A stretch of 64,000 nucleotides of DNA from Alicyclobacillus acidiphilus NBRC 100859 (GCF_001544355.1 NZ_BCQI01000002.1:98403-162402); one strand, 5' to 3'; shown: positions 17,420 through 26,551, numbered from the stretch's first letter. Program-made: numbers and translations. Notes: generated by a model from the letters alone, not told the origin.

Positions 17420-18265
17420 ATGGAAAAGAGAAGGTTGGACGTGCTTCTGTACGATCGCGGAGATTTTCCCAGCCGTGAAGCGGCGCGGCGCGCTGTCATG
17501 GCAGGCATGGTCGAAGTCGACGGCGTTCGCGTTGACAAGCCAGGCACGCAAGTGGCGACGGACGCGCCCATTCGTGTGAAACGGGCCGATCACGCGTTCG
17601 TGTCCCGCGGTGGACTCAAGCTCGAACGGGCCCTGTCGCGGTTTGGTGTCCCGGTCAAGGATCGGATCGCCATCGACGTTGGCGCTTCGACCGGCGGCTT
17701 CACGGATTGTTTGCTCCAACATGGGGCGAGAATGGTCTATTCGGTGGATGTGGGTTATGGGCAGCTTGCGTGGTCACTGCGCCAGGATGCGCGGGTGCGC
17801 GTCATGGAACGCCTCAATTTTCGCCACGCGGACGCGGCGCTGTTCGTCCCGAAGCCCAATTTGGCCGTGATGGACGTGTCGTTTATCTCCACGAAACTGC
17901 TCTTCGCCAAGTTGGTCGAAGTGTGTGAGCCGGACTCGGATGTCGTCAGTTTGGTGAAGCCGCAATTTGAGGCAGGGCGGGGCCGCGTCGGAAAAGGTGG
18001 AATTGTCCGAGATCCGAATGTTCATTTGGACGTGTTAGTGGACATGCTGGATCATGTCACATCCATCGGCTGGTCCTGCAACGGTTTGGATTTTTCACCG
18101 ATTTCCGGCGGCGACGGGAATATCGAATTTCTCGCGTGGTGGAAGATGAGCGGCTCACCTTCCGAACAAGCCGCCACAGGACAGTGGCGAGACGCCTGTC
18201 CCGAACTGGTGAAAACGGCTTGGCAGACGCTCAACGGCGCGTCTGTCGATCTCCGCGTTGATTAA
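17420..18265 (+). CDS. tlyA: TlyA family rRNA 2'-O-methyltransferase
   Basis: A 281-residue protein with an N-terminal S4 RNA-binding domain (MEKRRLDVLLYDRGDFPSRE onward) and a C-terminal FtsJ-like methyltransferase domain with the SAM loop DVGASTGGFTDCLLQHGA and motif LAVMDVSFIS. TlyA-type enzymes methylate cytidines of 16S/23S rRNA; the Bacillus homologue is YqxC. ATG 17420 has GGAGAGG nine bases upstream; a longer frame open from 17273 overlaps oapA and is not needed. It is the conserved downstream neighbour of ispA-dxs. Confidence 0.94.
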   Translation: MEKRRLDVLLYDRGDFPSREAARRAVMAGMVEVDGVRVDKPGTQVATDAPIRVKRADHAFVSRGGLKLERALSRFGVPVKDRIAIDVGASTGGFTDCLLQHGARMVYSVDVGYGQLAWSLRQDARVRVMERLNFRHADAALFVPKPNLAVMDVSFISTKLLFAKLVEVCEPDSDVVSLVKPQFEAGRGRVGKGGIVRDPNVHLDVLVDMLDHVTSIGWSCNGLDFSPISGGDGNIEFLAWWKMSGSPSEQAATGQWRDACPELVKTAWQTLNGASVDLRVD

Positions 18266-18280
18266 GACCAGCTCCATTCC

Positions 18281-18805
18281 GTGACGGTTTGGAGTTGCAT
18301 TGACGTGTTGAATGCTTTGGCCATGGTGGGAGCTTTGGTGTGTTTGACGGTTGTGATTCGCTCGCTGTGGTTCGCCTTTTGGTATCGCAACAGTGAAGAG
18401 GGTGTCGAAGGCGGGCTGTCGCAAGTTCGCAAATGGCTTCAGGCAAACGGGTATGACGTATTGAATGTCAAGGGTAAAGCCGAGTACAAAACGCTGTTCG
18501 ACGATGTATGCATGGAATACTCCGAGAATGCGCCGTTTATTGCGCGCAAGGACGGGCATGAGTATGCTGTATTTGTGGAGTTGGACGAAACGCCCAACGA
18601 AGAGATTCACGCTCGATATTTTCCCTTGTCGGTGATCCTCGGTGTGCGCGGGGTCATCGTCGTCGACATATTCCGAGAACGCGTGCGACACGTGGAATTT
18701 CAGATTCTGAAAACAAGGCGCCAAGTCATTCGGCAATGGGTGAGGAATAGCGTTTGGTTCGCAAGCGGTGCGCTATTCATCTTCGGGTGGCTTCATCGTG
18801 GATAG
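18281..18805 (+). CDS. Unknown protein: soluble alpha/beta domain between two membrane helices
   Basis: I do not recognise this 174-residue protein. A membrane helix at about residues 11-33 is followed by a soluble domain (about 40-145) and a second hydrophobic helix at about 157-170. The soluble part alternates strands and helices; DGHEYAVFVELD resembles the core strand of PD-(D/E)xK nuclease-like folds but lacks the lysine, so activity is doubtful. It starts with GTG 16 nt after tlyA and ends 15 nt before nadK, so it is co-transcribed. It takes the place of the arginine repressor gene found here in Bacillus. Confidence 0.75.
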   Translation: MTVWSCIDVLNALAMVGALVCLTVVIRSLWFAFWYRNSEEGVEGGLSQVRKWLQANGYDVLNVKGKAEYKTLFDDVCMEYSENAPFIARKDGHEYAVFVELDETPNEEIHARYFPLSVILGVRGVIVVDIFRERVRHVEFQILKTRRQVIRQWVRNSVWFASGALFIFGWLHRG

Positions 18806-18820
18806 AGATGGGGGAACGAC

Positions 18821-19669
18821 GTGCGATACATCGCGTTGCTGTACAATCCGAACAAGGCGGAAGCCTGCTCGGTCCGCAAGGAAGTCCAGGAACAACTGAC
18901 CGTCGCGGGGATCGGCGTGATCGACATTGCGATTGACTACGAGACGGATCTCGTCGCGAATTTTCCGCAGATCCGCCAGACGGAATTGGCCATCGTATTG
19001 GGCGGCGACGGGACGCTGCTCGGAATCGCCAGGCAATTGGCTCCATTGTCCATCCCGCTGGTGGGTATCAACGTGGGCCATCTAGGTTTTCTCACGGAAT
19101 CGGAGCCATCGCAACTAGATGGAGCCATCCGTCGCATCGTGTCTGGCGAGTACCATCTGGAAGGCAGACTGATGCTGGAAGCGTTCGTCTATCGGGATCG
19201 AAAGGAAATCGCCCGCTTCACAGCGCTCAACGACGCAGGCATTGGCAAAGGCTCGTTTGCGCGCATGGTGAAGTTGGACGTGCACGTCGACGACGTCTAT
19301 GTGGATACGTACACAGGCGACGGCGTCATCATTTCGACGCCGACGGGATCCACGGCCTACTCATTGTCCTGCGGCGGACCGATTGTCAGCCCTCACCTCC
19401 AAGTCATGCTTATCACGCCTGTCTGCCCGCACTCCTTGTATTCCCGGCCCTGCGTCATCGACTCGTCCGGCGTCGTGCGCTTGACCGTCCACGCCCGCCA
19501 TCGCGACGTCGCCCTGTCCGTCGACGGGCAGCAAGGCATGATGCTCGACGACGGGGATGAAATCCTCGTGCGGCGCGCGCCGTACGATGCGACATTTGTC
19601 AGGTGGCCGGATCGGGAGTTTTTCGATGTGCTCCGAAACAAACTGCACAACGACCAAGGCGGTATGTAG
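18821..19669 (+). CDS. nadK: NAD kinase
   Basis: A 282-residue NAD kinase that makes NADP from NAD. GGDGTLLGIAR at residues 61-71 is the catalytic GGDGT motif; NDAGIGKGS is the variant of the NE/D motif; STPTGSTAYSLSCGGPIV is the nucleotide loop. GTG 18821 follows AGATGGGGGAACGAC. It lies between an unknown membrane protein and recN. Confidence 0.96.
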   Translation: MRYIALLYNPNKAEACSVRKEVQEQLTVAGIGVIDIAIDYETDLVANFPQIRQTELAIVLGGDGTLLGIARQLAPLSIPLVGINVGHLGFLTESEPSQLDGAIRRIVSGEYHLEGRLMLEAFVYRDRKEIARFTALNDAGIGKGSFARMVKLDVHVDDVYVDTYTGDGVIISTPTGSTAYSLSCGGPIVSPHLQVMLITPVCPHSLYSRPCVIDSSGVVRLTVHARHRDVALSVDGQQGMMLDDGDEILVRRAPYDATFVRWPDREFFDVLRNKLHNDQGGM

Positions 19670-19689
19670 CACGATAGGGAGGCGATAAC

Positions 19690-21381
19690 GTGTTCGTTGA
19701 ACTGTACGTTCGTCATTTCGTGTTGATCGATGAACTCCGATTGCAGTTCGATCGCGGTTTGCACGTCTTCACCGGCGAAACAGGCGCGGGGAAGTCGCTG
19801 TTGCTCGACGCGACCCGCGTCGTGCTGGGCGGGAGAGCGTCGTCGGGCGTGGTGCAGCCTGGTGCGGATCACGCCATTGTCGAGGCGGTGTTCGAAATTC
19901 AGCCAGGCTCCCAGGCTGCCTCGTTGCTGGACGACTGGCAGATTGACGTGGGCGACGACGGCATGGTGCTGCTGTCGCGGACCGTCTTTGCCAACGGAAG
20001 ATCGACCTGCCGCATCAATGGACGCAGCGTCACGGTGCAAATGCTGAAGAGCGTAGGCGACACGTTGGTCGAGATGCAGGGACAACACGAGTCGCAGGCC
20101 CTTTTGCAGAAGAGCTATCAGCGGCGTTTGCTCGATTTGTACGGACAGCATTTGCCGCTCGCGGAAGCGACCGCACAGGCCTACAGGGAATGGCAGAACA
20201 TGGCCAAATTCGTCGTGGAGGCGGAAGCGAACGAGCGCGAGCGCGCGCAGCAAATCGATATCTATCGGTTTCAAATCGACGAGATCGAACGCGTGAATCC
20301 CCAACCCGGCGAGGAGGAAGCGCTCCGCGAGGAAAGGCAGCGTCTGCTGCTCTACGGCAAGCTGCAAACGCAGATCGAGCGAGTTGCGAGTTCGCTCGAG
20401 GATCCGTCGATCGGGGCGCTTGGCCAGTTGGCTGCGGCGGAACACGACGCTGTCGAATTGGCGAGCCGCGTCCACTCGCTGGCCAATGTCGCGGACTTGT
20501 TGGCTTCTGCGCGTGCCCAGGCTGAAGAGGCCGCATTCGAAATCAGCAAATTTTCGGCGCGTATTCAAGCGAATCCGGAACGGCTGGCGGAGATTGAAGA
20601 CCGGATCGTCGAATTGCGAAGCCTGATGCGCAAGTACGGCGCGTCCGTGGCCGAAGTGCTCAGCCATCTGGAACACGCGAAGCAGGAACTGGCCGATCTC
20701 GAAAAGATCGACGCGCATCTCGGCGAACACAAGGAACAGTTGCGCGTGCTTGAGGAGCGCTACCTGCAGCTCGCCGAGGAGCTTCACCAGGCGCGAGTCA
20801 GAAGTGCAGCACATTTGCAGGAGGCGATTTTGGCCAGACTGGCGCAACTTCAGATGGGCGACGCAAGGTGGCGCATTGACGTGACGAAAGACGATTCCCT
20901 GCAAGGTGAAGACGGCATGGATGATGTCGCGTTCCTGTTCAGCGCGAATCCCGGACAACCTTTGATGCCGCTTCAGAAAGTCGCATCAGGCGGCGAACTT
21001 TCGCGAACACTATTGGCAATCAAGGTAGTCGTGGCCGATCTCGAACAAATCGGGACGCTCATTTTCGACGAGATCGACGCTGGAGTGAGCGGCGAGGCGG
21101 CGCAGCGAGTCGCGGAATTGCTTCGCATTTTGGGGCGGGATCGGCAGGTTTTGTGCGTGACCCATGCGGCCCAGGTGGCAGCGGCGGGACATGTGCACTT
21201 CGAGATTGCCAAGCAAACGCGTGGGAATCGGGCAGTGACGGAAATTCGAACGCTCACCATGGAGGAGCGGCGCAGAGAAGTGGGACGCCTGCTCGGGGCG
21301 GCCGCATCGGACGAGACCGCGGTGCGACATGCGGACGCGCTGTTGGAAAGCTTCCGAAAGGACGCCATTGTCTGCACCTAA
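19690..21381 (+). CDS. recN: DNA repair protein RecN
   Basis: A 563-residue SMC-like ATPase of double-strand break repair. The N-terminal ATPase half holds FTGETGAGKSLLLDA (Walker A), a central coiled coil spans about 160-370, and the C-terminal half holds VASGGELSRTLLAIK (signature) and LIFDEIDAGVSGEAA (Walker B). GTG 19690 has TAGGGAGGCGATAAC upstream. Confidence 0.97.
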   Translation: MFVELYVRHFVLIDELRLQFDRGLHVFTGETGAGKSLLLDATRVVLGGRASSGVVQPGADHAIVEAVFEIQPGSQAASLLDDWQIDVGDDGMVLLSRTVFANGRSTCRINGRSVTVQMLKSVGDTLVEMQGQHESQALLQKSYQRRLLDLYGQHLPLAEATAQAYREWQNMAKFVVEAEANERERAQQIDIYRFQIDEIERVNPQPGEEEALREERQRLLLYGKLQTQIERVASSLEDPSIGALGQLAAAEHDAVELASRVHSLANVADLLASARAQAEEAAFEISKFSARIQANPERLAEIEDRIVELRSLMRKYGASVAEVLSHLEHAKQELADLEKIDAHLGEHKEQLRVLEERYLQLAEELHQARVRSAAHLQEAILARLAQLQMGDARWRIDVTKDDSLQGEDGMDDVAFLFSANPGQPLMPLQKVASGGELSRTLLAIKVVVADLEQIGTLIFDEIDAGVSGEAAQRVAELLRILGRDRQVLCVTHAAQVAAAGHVHFEIAKQTRGNRAVTEIRTLTMEERRREVGRLLGAAASDETAVRHADALLESFRKDAIVCT

Positions 21382-21472
21382 GTGGGAGCTTTTAAACGTT
21401 ATATTCCGCCCCTTAGCGGGCACCTTAGGACTACGCTAGACAGGTGCCATGACGAAGGGGAGGGAACGAACG

Positions 21473-22744
21473 ATGGCGGGTCGGTTGCGTACGATCAAGT
21501 TCGTGAGTCTTCTCGCGGTAACGGCTGCGTGTTTTGTCCCACAGGTTCGGCAACTGGCTGCGCTGCCGACGGAAGTGACCTTGACAACGCAAGACAAAGT
21601 AACGCTTCCTCGTCCGGAAGGCTATCGCTTAAGTCATTCCTCGAACCACTTGGTTGAACCGGACTCATCGTATCCATCCTGTGTAACCATTCAATCCTCA
21701 TCGCCTGGAGAAACGTCGGTTGACGGCAAAGTGCTGGGGCTGATTCCGTGGCGCACGCGTGTGCGCGTGGTGCCCACTGAACGCGTGGTTGTCGGCGGCC
21801 AAGCAGTTGGCATCAAACTGTCGTCAGACGGACCCATTGTCGTCGGCTACCGCCATCTTCGAGACGGCACATCGCCGGCCGCGAATGCCAAAGTTCTGGT
21901 TGGCGACGTGATTTTGTCCGTGAACCACCAATCGGTGCACAGTGCGACAGATCTCCAGCGCGCAATGCGCCACGAGGGATCCCCGTTGCAACTGACAGTC
22001 AGGCGGGGACGCGCGACGAAACACATTTCGGTCGTCTGTCCGCGAAATACTGGCACGCCGGAACTGGGGTTGTTCGTGCGCGACAAGACCGTTGGTGTCG
22101 GTACACTGACATTTATTGATCCCAAGAATCATACATTTGGGGCGTTGGGCCACGTCATCACCGACATCGACACAGGCCAGCCTGTCGTCGGCCAGGGCTC
22201 CATCTATCCCGCCATGATCACAGGTCTGCAGCGAGGTCGAATTGGCGCGCCTGGCGAGAAGAAGGGCACATTTTCGTTGCAAGGAAGTACGTTGGGATCC
22301 ATAGATGAAAACACGCCCTACGGCATCTTCGGCACGATCCCGGCAGTCGCCCAATCTGCGAGAAGTGTTCCAGTCGCTCTTCCTTCACAGGTTCATACTG
22401 GCGAGGCAAAGATATACACGGTATTACATGGCAGCCAAGTGGAATCGTTCGACGTTCGCATCGAAAGCGTTGCGCGTCAGTCGGAACCTTCGACGAAAAG
22501 CATGATTATCCGCGTTACCGATCCGCGCTTGCTGTCCCAAACGGGCGGTATCGTGCAAGGGATGAGCGGCAGTCCAATCGTTCAGGACGGCCGTTTGGTG
22601 GGAGCCGTAACCCATGTGTTTGTATCCGATCCAACTCGCGGGTACGGTGTGTACGCGATGTGGATGATTCAGGAAGCACAAACGCATCGACAGAGTGCCC
22701 CAGCCTGGACCGCTTGGTCACATTGGTTCCGGCGGGCTGTGTGA
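21473..22744 (+). CDS. spoIVB: SpoIVB serine peptidase
   Basis: A 423-residue sporulation protease secreted from the forespore to trigger pro-sigma-K processing by SpoIVFB. After an N-terminal signal anchor (about residues 8-28) comes a PDZ domain (about 115-185, with KVLVGDVILSVNHQSV) and the SA-clan protease domain with GALGHVI and the nucleophile in GMSGSPIVQDGRLVGAVTH (Ser about 365). ATG 21473 has GGGGAGGG eight bases upstream; an earlier ATG at 21449 has no ribosome site. It precedes spo0A as in Bacillus. Confidence 0.95.
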   Translation: MAGRLRTIKFVSLLAVTAACFVPQVRQLAALPTEVTLTTQDKVTLPRPEGYRLSHSSNHLVEPDSSYPSCVTIQSSSPGETSVDGKVLGLIPWRTRVRVVPTERVVVGGQAVGIKLSSDGPIVVGYRHLRDGTSPAANAKVLVGDVILSVNHQSVHSATDLQRAMRHEGSPLQLTVRRGRATKHISVVCPRNTGTPELGLFVRDKTVGVGTLTFIDPKNHTFGALGHVITDIDTGQPVVGQGSIYPAMITGLQRGRIGAPGEKKGTFSLQGSTLGSIDENTPYGIFGTIPAVAQSARSVPVALPSQVHTGEAKIYTVLHGSQVESFDVRIESVARQSEPSTKSMIIRVTDPRLLSQTGGIVQGMSGSPIVQDGRLVGAVTHVFVSDPTRGYGVYAMWMIQEAQTHRQSAPAWTAWSHWFRRAV

Positions 22745-22786
22745 CGACAGGATACGACGGAGAGTCATCGTTTTCAGATGGCTCTT

Positions 22787-22803
22787 TGTCGACAACTGTC
22801 GAA
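22787..22803 (+). promoter_or_regulatory. Tandem Spo0A boxes upstream of spo0A
   Basis: TGTCGAC (22787-22793, six of seven) and TGTCGAA (22797-22803, perfect) match the Spo0A-P binding box. They lie about 40-55 nt upstream of the sigma-H-like promoter, fitting autoregulation as known in Bacillus. Confidence 0.6.
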
Positions 22804-22841
22804 GCCGACGACATATAGACGAAAAGTATTACATAGATTTG

Positions 22842-22870
22842 GCAGGAGTGACTTGTATGTCGTCGAATTC
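22842..22870 (+). promoter_or_regulatory. Sigma-H-type promoter of spo0A
   Basis: GCAGGAGTG (22842-22850) and GTCGAATTC (22862-22870), separated by 11 nt, agree with the sigma-H elements RnAGGAwWW and RnnGAATww. spo0A of Bacillus has a sigma-H promoter in the same place. Confidence 0.65.
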
Positions 22871-22898
22871 TTAGACTAGCAACGAAAGCTCAGGGGGT

Positions 22899-23723
22899 AT
22901 GTTGACTGTGTCGCTTTTGAAGGTCCTCATCGCTGACGATAATCATGAATTTGCTGACTTGCTGGGCGAGTTCATTTCTGCGCAGCCAGATATGCAATTG
23001 AGTGGTATCGCGTACAATGGCAACGACGTGCTGAACTTGGTTCGCGATACTGAGCCAGACGTAATCGTATTGGATATTATTATGCCGGTTTTGGATGGCA
23101 TCGGTGCGCTCGAACGATTGGGCGAAATGGTTTCCCGCATGCCGAAGGTCATTATGCTGACGGCGTTCGGTCAAGAGACCGTCACCCGCCGCGCAGTGGA
23201 GCTTGGTGTATCGTACTTCATCCTGAAGCCATTTGACATGCCCCTGTTAGCGGATCGAATTCGTCAAGTGATGCAAGGAAACGCGGCGCCTGTCGCTGCT
23301 GCCCAACAGCCGCTGGCCGTATCCAGTTTCTCGAGCCTGGCGCCTTCTCACTTGTCCAACCAGCCTCGTCGCTCGGTCGACGCCCAAATTACGCAAATCA
23401 TCCACGAAATTGGTGTTCCTGCTCATATCAAGGGTTATCATTACTTGCGCGAAGCCATCGGCATCGTGTACGAGGACGTCGAAATTCTAGGTTCCATCAC
23501 GAAAATTCTCTATCCGCGCATAGCGGATCGCTATAAAACGACGCCGTCTCGCGTCGAACGCGCGATTCGCCATTCCATCGAAGTGGCATGGGGACGGGGC
23601 AATATCGATGCCATTCGCAAAGTGTTCGGCTATACCGTGAGCGCTTCCAAGACGAAGCCGACGAATTCGGAGTTTATCGCGATGATCGCAGACAAACTCC
23701 GTATGGAACACAAAGTGGTCTGA
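22899..23723 (+). CDS. spo0A: Sporulation master regulator Spo0A
   Basis: A 274-residue response regulator: receiver domain (about 5-125) with acidic pocket ADD, phospho-acceptor Asp59 in VIVLDIIMP, Thr in MLTAFG and Lys in ILKPFD; then an Ala/Gln/Ser-rich linker and the Spo0A DNA-binding domain (about 160-274) with [15 protein letters not shown] as the recognition helix region. Phosphorylated Spo0A starts sporulation. The start ATG follows CTCAGGGGGT. A terminator closes the gene. Confidence 0.98.
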   Translation: MLTVSLLKVLIADDNHEFADLLGEFISAQPDMQLSGIAYNGNDVLNLVRDTEPDVIVLDIIMPVLDGIGALERLGEMVSRMPKVIMLTAFGQETVTRRAVELGVSYFILKPFDMPLLADRIRQVMQGNAAPVAAAQQPLAVSSFSSLAPSHLSNQPRRSVDAQITQIIHEIGVPAHIKGYHYLREAIGIVYEDVEILGSITKILYPRIADRYKTTPSRVERAIRHSIEVAWGRGNIDAIRKVFGYTVSASKTKPTNSEFIAMIADKLRMEHKVV

Positions 23724-23767
23724 AGATTGCTCGAACGCGCTCCAACTTTATCGCGTTGCCGAGATCT

Positions 23768-23804
23768 CGCCCAATGAATCTGTTCGTATTCATTGGGCGT
23801 TTTT
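23768..23804. terminator. Terminator between spo0A and the convergent membrane protein gene
   Basis: CGCCCAATGAAT pairs perfectly with ATTCATTGGGCG around an eight-base loop and ends in TTTTT on the plus strand. It sits between convergent genes, so it may act on both. Confidence 0.92.
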
Positions 23805-23809
23805 CGTGT

Positions 23810-24175
23810 TTACGAAGGACTGAGTTCGGAAGCGGGGTTGCGCCGACGCATAGTTCGTCTCCGGCCAACGACAAACGACAGCACGGCGAACAGGGCATTG
23901 ACGGCGCACCACGCCCAGACCGTGAGATCTCCATACGCCGCCGCGATCGCGCTGCACCAGACCAGATTGAGCAAGAATCCGCCTATCGCCGGCCATGCCC
24001 GCCACAGAACCAAAAGCCCCGACACCATGCACAGCAACCCAGCCAAGCTTTCGGCTCCGCCTGCGGCGACCAATTGCGAGATCTGGTTCGTCACGCCGTA
24101 GCGCGCGAGCCAAATCGATGTAAACATCCCGTAAAGCCCGCAGATGAGCGATCCGATCCAAACAGCGTGCTTCAT
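23810..24175 (-). CDS. Unknown four-helix membrane protein
   Basis: A 121-residue protein with about four membrane helices (residues about 3-24, 36-57, 59-75 and 82-104) and a basic C-terminus (GRRRTMRRRNPASELSPS). ATG 24175 has AAAGGAGACTGGGTT upstream on the minus strand, while the same frame stays open for another 225 codons antisense to hemQ, which is a shadow. I recognise no family. It faces spo0A across a shared terminator. Confidence 0.78.
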   Translation of the reverse strand: MKHAVWIGSLICGLYGMFTSIWLARYGVTNQISQLVAAGGAESLAGLLCMVSGLLVLWRAWPAIGGFLLNLVWCSAIAAAYGDLTVWAWCAVNALFAVLSFVVGRRRTMRRRNPASELSPS

Positions 24176-24286
24176 AACCCAGTCTCCTTTCGGGCTCGTC
24201 CATATGTGCTGTCCCTTCATGATATGACGAATCAACTCGTCGATATGCTCGGAATTGCGCAGAGATTTCGCCCACATGCGATGCAC

Positions 24287-24295
24287 TGGTATAAT
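24287..24295 (+). promoter_or_regulatory. Extended -10 promoter for hemQ
   Basis: TGGTATAAT lies 22 nt before the first hemQ start. It is identical to the extended -10 before the OLE RNA. Confidence 0.5.
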
Positions 24296-24316
24296 GGCGT
24301 GAGAGAAGGAGGCTCG

Positions 24317-25102
24317 ATGGCCATGGCCGCTCCCATAACACTGGATGGATGGTATGTGTTTCACGATCTTCGCCGCGTTCGCTTGCATGACTGGAAGTCC
24401 CTTGGACAGACGCGGGCGCAAGCGCTCATGCGCGATTGGGCAGATTTCGCGAACCGTCAGTACGATGTGCAGCGAAATCGCGAAGGTAGCTTTGGACAGT
24501 TCGTCGTGTCGGGCAACAAGGCGGATTTGCTGTTTATCTATATGCGTCCTACCTTGAGCGAGTTGAACGACGTCAAGGCGCAATTCGCGAGCACCGACTT
24601 GGCAGACGTCACGGAAAGCGTGTATTCGTATGTCTCCGTGGTGGAACTCGGTGGATATTTGGCAAAGCCAGGCGTCGATATCGAACAGGACGAGGCCTTG
24701 CAGGCTCGGTTGAAGCCAACGATGCCGGTGCACAGCCACGTCTGTTTTTATCCGATGAACAAGCGCCGGCAGGGTGCGGACAATTGGTATATGCTCCCGC
24801 CTGAAGAACGGCGTGAATTCCTGAAGGCTCACGGTATGATCGGCCGTCAATTCGCCGGCAAGGTGAAACAGATCATCAGCGGTTCCGTGGGCTTGGACGA
24901 CTGGGAATGGGGCGTCACGCTGTTTTCAGACGATCCTCTCCACTTCAAAAAATTGGTCTACGAGATGCGGTTCGACGAATCGAGCGCTCGATTTGCGGAA
25001 TTCGGACCGTTTTACGTTGGCGTTCAGGTCGACAACGACGGCATATCCGACTGGATGATGTCCTGTGTTTCGGCGTCATCGCGAAACGCCGAGTCAAGAT
25101 GA
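24317..25102 (+). CDS. hemQ: Coproheme decarboxylase HemQ (chlorite dismutase family)
   Basis: A 261-residue HemQ, which converts Fe-coproporphyrin III to heme b in the pathway used by Gram-positive bacteria. LDGWYVFHDLRRVR opens the first ferredoxin-like domain; FYPMNKRRQG holds the reactive tyrosine and lysine; LKAHGMIGRQFAGKV has the proximal heme histidine; ISGSVGLDDWEWGVTLF is also characteristic. ATG 24317 and ATG 24323 are both behind AAGGAGG. The M20 gene follows 16 nt later. Confidence 0.96.
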   Translation: MAMAAPITLDGWYVFHDLRRVRLHDWKSLGQTRAQALMRDWADFANRQYDVQRNREGSFGQFVVSGNKADLLFIYMRPTLSELNDVKAQFASTDLADVTESVYSYVSVVELGGYLAKPGVDIEQDEALQARLKPTMPVHSHVCFYPMNKRRQGADNWYMLPPEERREFLKAHGMIGRQFAGKVKQIISGSVGLDDWEWGVTLFSDDPLHFKKLVYEMRFDESSARFAEFGPFYVGVQVDNDGISDWMMSCVSASSRNAESR

Positions 25103-25118
25103 GCGGGAGGCGTAACAT

Positions 25119-26300
25119 ATGAAGGAAACTGCGACGAGAGCTGCATCCTGGGTTGCCGAGGTAGAATCGCAACTGATCGCGTGGCGGCGGCATTTCCACC
25201 GCCATCCGGAATTGTCCTTTCAAGAGGAACAAACCGCAAACTACGTGTACGACACGTTGGCGTCGTTTCCCGGTCTCGAACTGTCGCGCCCCACGAAGAC
25301 GAGCGTGGTAGCCCGTCTCGTCACGGGGCGTCCCGGCAAGGTTCTGGCTTTGCGCGCGGACATGGACGCACTCCCCATCGACGAAGAAAATGAAGTGGAG
25401 TTCGCGTCGCAAAATCCCGGCGTTATGCACGCCTGCGGCCACGATGGTCACACCGCCATGCTGCTCGGGACTGCGAAGATTCTCTCGGAACACCGAGACG
25501 AATTGTCCGGGGAAGTTCGGTTCATTTTTCAACACGCGGAAGAATTGATTCCTGGCGGCGCCCGCGAATTGGTGGAACAAGGGGTTCTGGACGGTGTGGA
25601 CGCCGTTGTGGGGCAACACCTGTGGCAGGGGACGGCGAGCCAGAAGATCGCTGTTCGGGCAGACGCGTTGATGGCGGCGCCAGATACGTTTTACATCACG
25701 ATCCTGGGGCGGGGCGGACACGCGGCGCAGCCGCATTTGAACGTGGATCCCATCGCGATCGGCGCACAAGTCGTGACGAATCTGCAACACATGGCCTCGC
25801 GCATGGTGGATCCGCTGGAGCCGTTCGTCCTCAGTGTCACCAAGTTTGTCGGCGGCACGGCAGACAACGTGATCCCTGGCTCCGTGGAGATGTGCGGGAC
25901 GGTCCGGACATTCTCCGAAGAGCGCCGAGACTATGCGGCCGAATGGATGGAGAATATCATTCGAGGAATCACCTCGGCCCATGGCGCGAACTATACGTTC
26001 CGCTACGAAAAAGGGTATAGTCCGGTCATCAACGACGAGGCGGTCACGGAGTTGGTAAGACAAGCGCTGCTCGCGGAATTTGGCGAAGAGGTCGTAGAAG
26101 AAGCCGTCCAAACCATGGGAGGAGAAGATTTCTCGGCGTATCAAAGCGCGGTTCCGGGCACGTTTTTCTTCACGGGCATTCGCAATGACGAAAAGGGTAT
26201 TGTGTACCCGCACCACCATCCCCGGTTCGATCTCGATGAAGACTCGCTGGCTCTCGGCTGCCGCGCCTTCGTCGCAATCGCCTTGCAGATGCTCGCCTGA
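25119..26300 (+). CDS. M20 family amidohydrolase (hippurate/N-acyl-amino acid hydrolase type)
   Basis: A 393-residue dinuclear zinc amidohydrolase. RRHFHRHPELSFQE, ALRADMDALPI, MHACGHDGHTAMLLG, FQHAEELIPGGA and YPHHHPRFDLDED hold the metal ligands and catalytic Glu; the dimerisation domain (about 180-295) contains GRGGHAAQPHLNVDPI. Substrates in the family are N-acyl amino acids, hippurate or N-acetyl-diaminopimelate; I cannot tell which. ATG follows GCGGGAGGCGTAACAT, 16 nt after hemQ. Confidence 0.93.
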   Translation: MKETATRAASWVAEVESQLIAWRRHFHRHPELSFQEEQTANYVYDTLASFPGLELSRPTKTSVVARLVTGRPGKVLALRADMDALPIDEENEVEFASQNPGVMHACGHDGHTAMLLGTAKILSEHRDELSGEVRFIFQHAEELIPGGARELVEQGVLDGVDAVVGQHLWQGTASQKIAVRADALMAAPDTFYITILGRGGHAAQPHLNVDPIAIGAQVVTNLQHMASRMVDPLEPFVLSVTKFVGGTADNVIPGSVEMCGTVRTFSEERRDYAAEWMENIIRGITSAHGANYTFRYEKGYSPVINDEAVTELVRQALLAEFGEEVVEEAVQTMGGEDFSAYQSAVPGTFFFTGIRNDEKGIVYPHHHPRFDLDEDSLALGCRAFVAIALQMLA

Positions 26301-26428
26301 CGTCGATGGAATGCGGAGCATGAACGGCCCGAGGCATGAGTGGGGTTGTTCGTCCGGGACATCCGCACATCCGAAGGCGGAGAGGCCGTCATACACTACA
26401 CCAGAACTCGATGAGGGGGGTGTAGTGA

Positions 26429-26551
26429 ATGTACGGAGTATTCGGCGGTTACACCCGTTGGGCAGTCGTGTTCCTGATCATCTTCGTGCTGTTCATCCTG
26501 CTGGTGCCGTACACCACCACGACGACCTGCACGACCACGCCAATCGCGTAA
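26429..26551 (+). CDS. YjcZ-like sporulation micro-protein
   Basis: A 40-residue peptide, MYGVFGGYTRWAVVFLIIF and onward, with a single membrane helix (about 11-27) and a Thr-rich tail. The Gly/Tyr-rich start followed by a VVFLIIFVLFILL helix resembles the YjcZ/SscA family of small sporulation proteins, though the usual order is looser here. ATG 26429 follows GAGGGGGGTGTAGTG. It is followed by a 13-bp perfect hairpin. Confidence 0.65.
   Translation: MYGVFGGYTRWAVVFLIIFVLFILLVPYTTTTTCTTTPIA

Noticed and set aside
19393..20958. 521-codon open frame on the minus strand
   Set aside because: It is antisense to nadK and recN, both intact; composition is typical of a shadow.
24945..26396. 483-codon open frame on the minus strand
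   Set aside because: It is antisense to the M20 amidohydrolase; no motif and no ribosome site.
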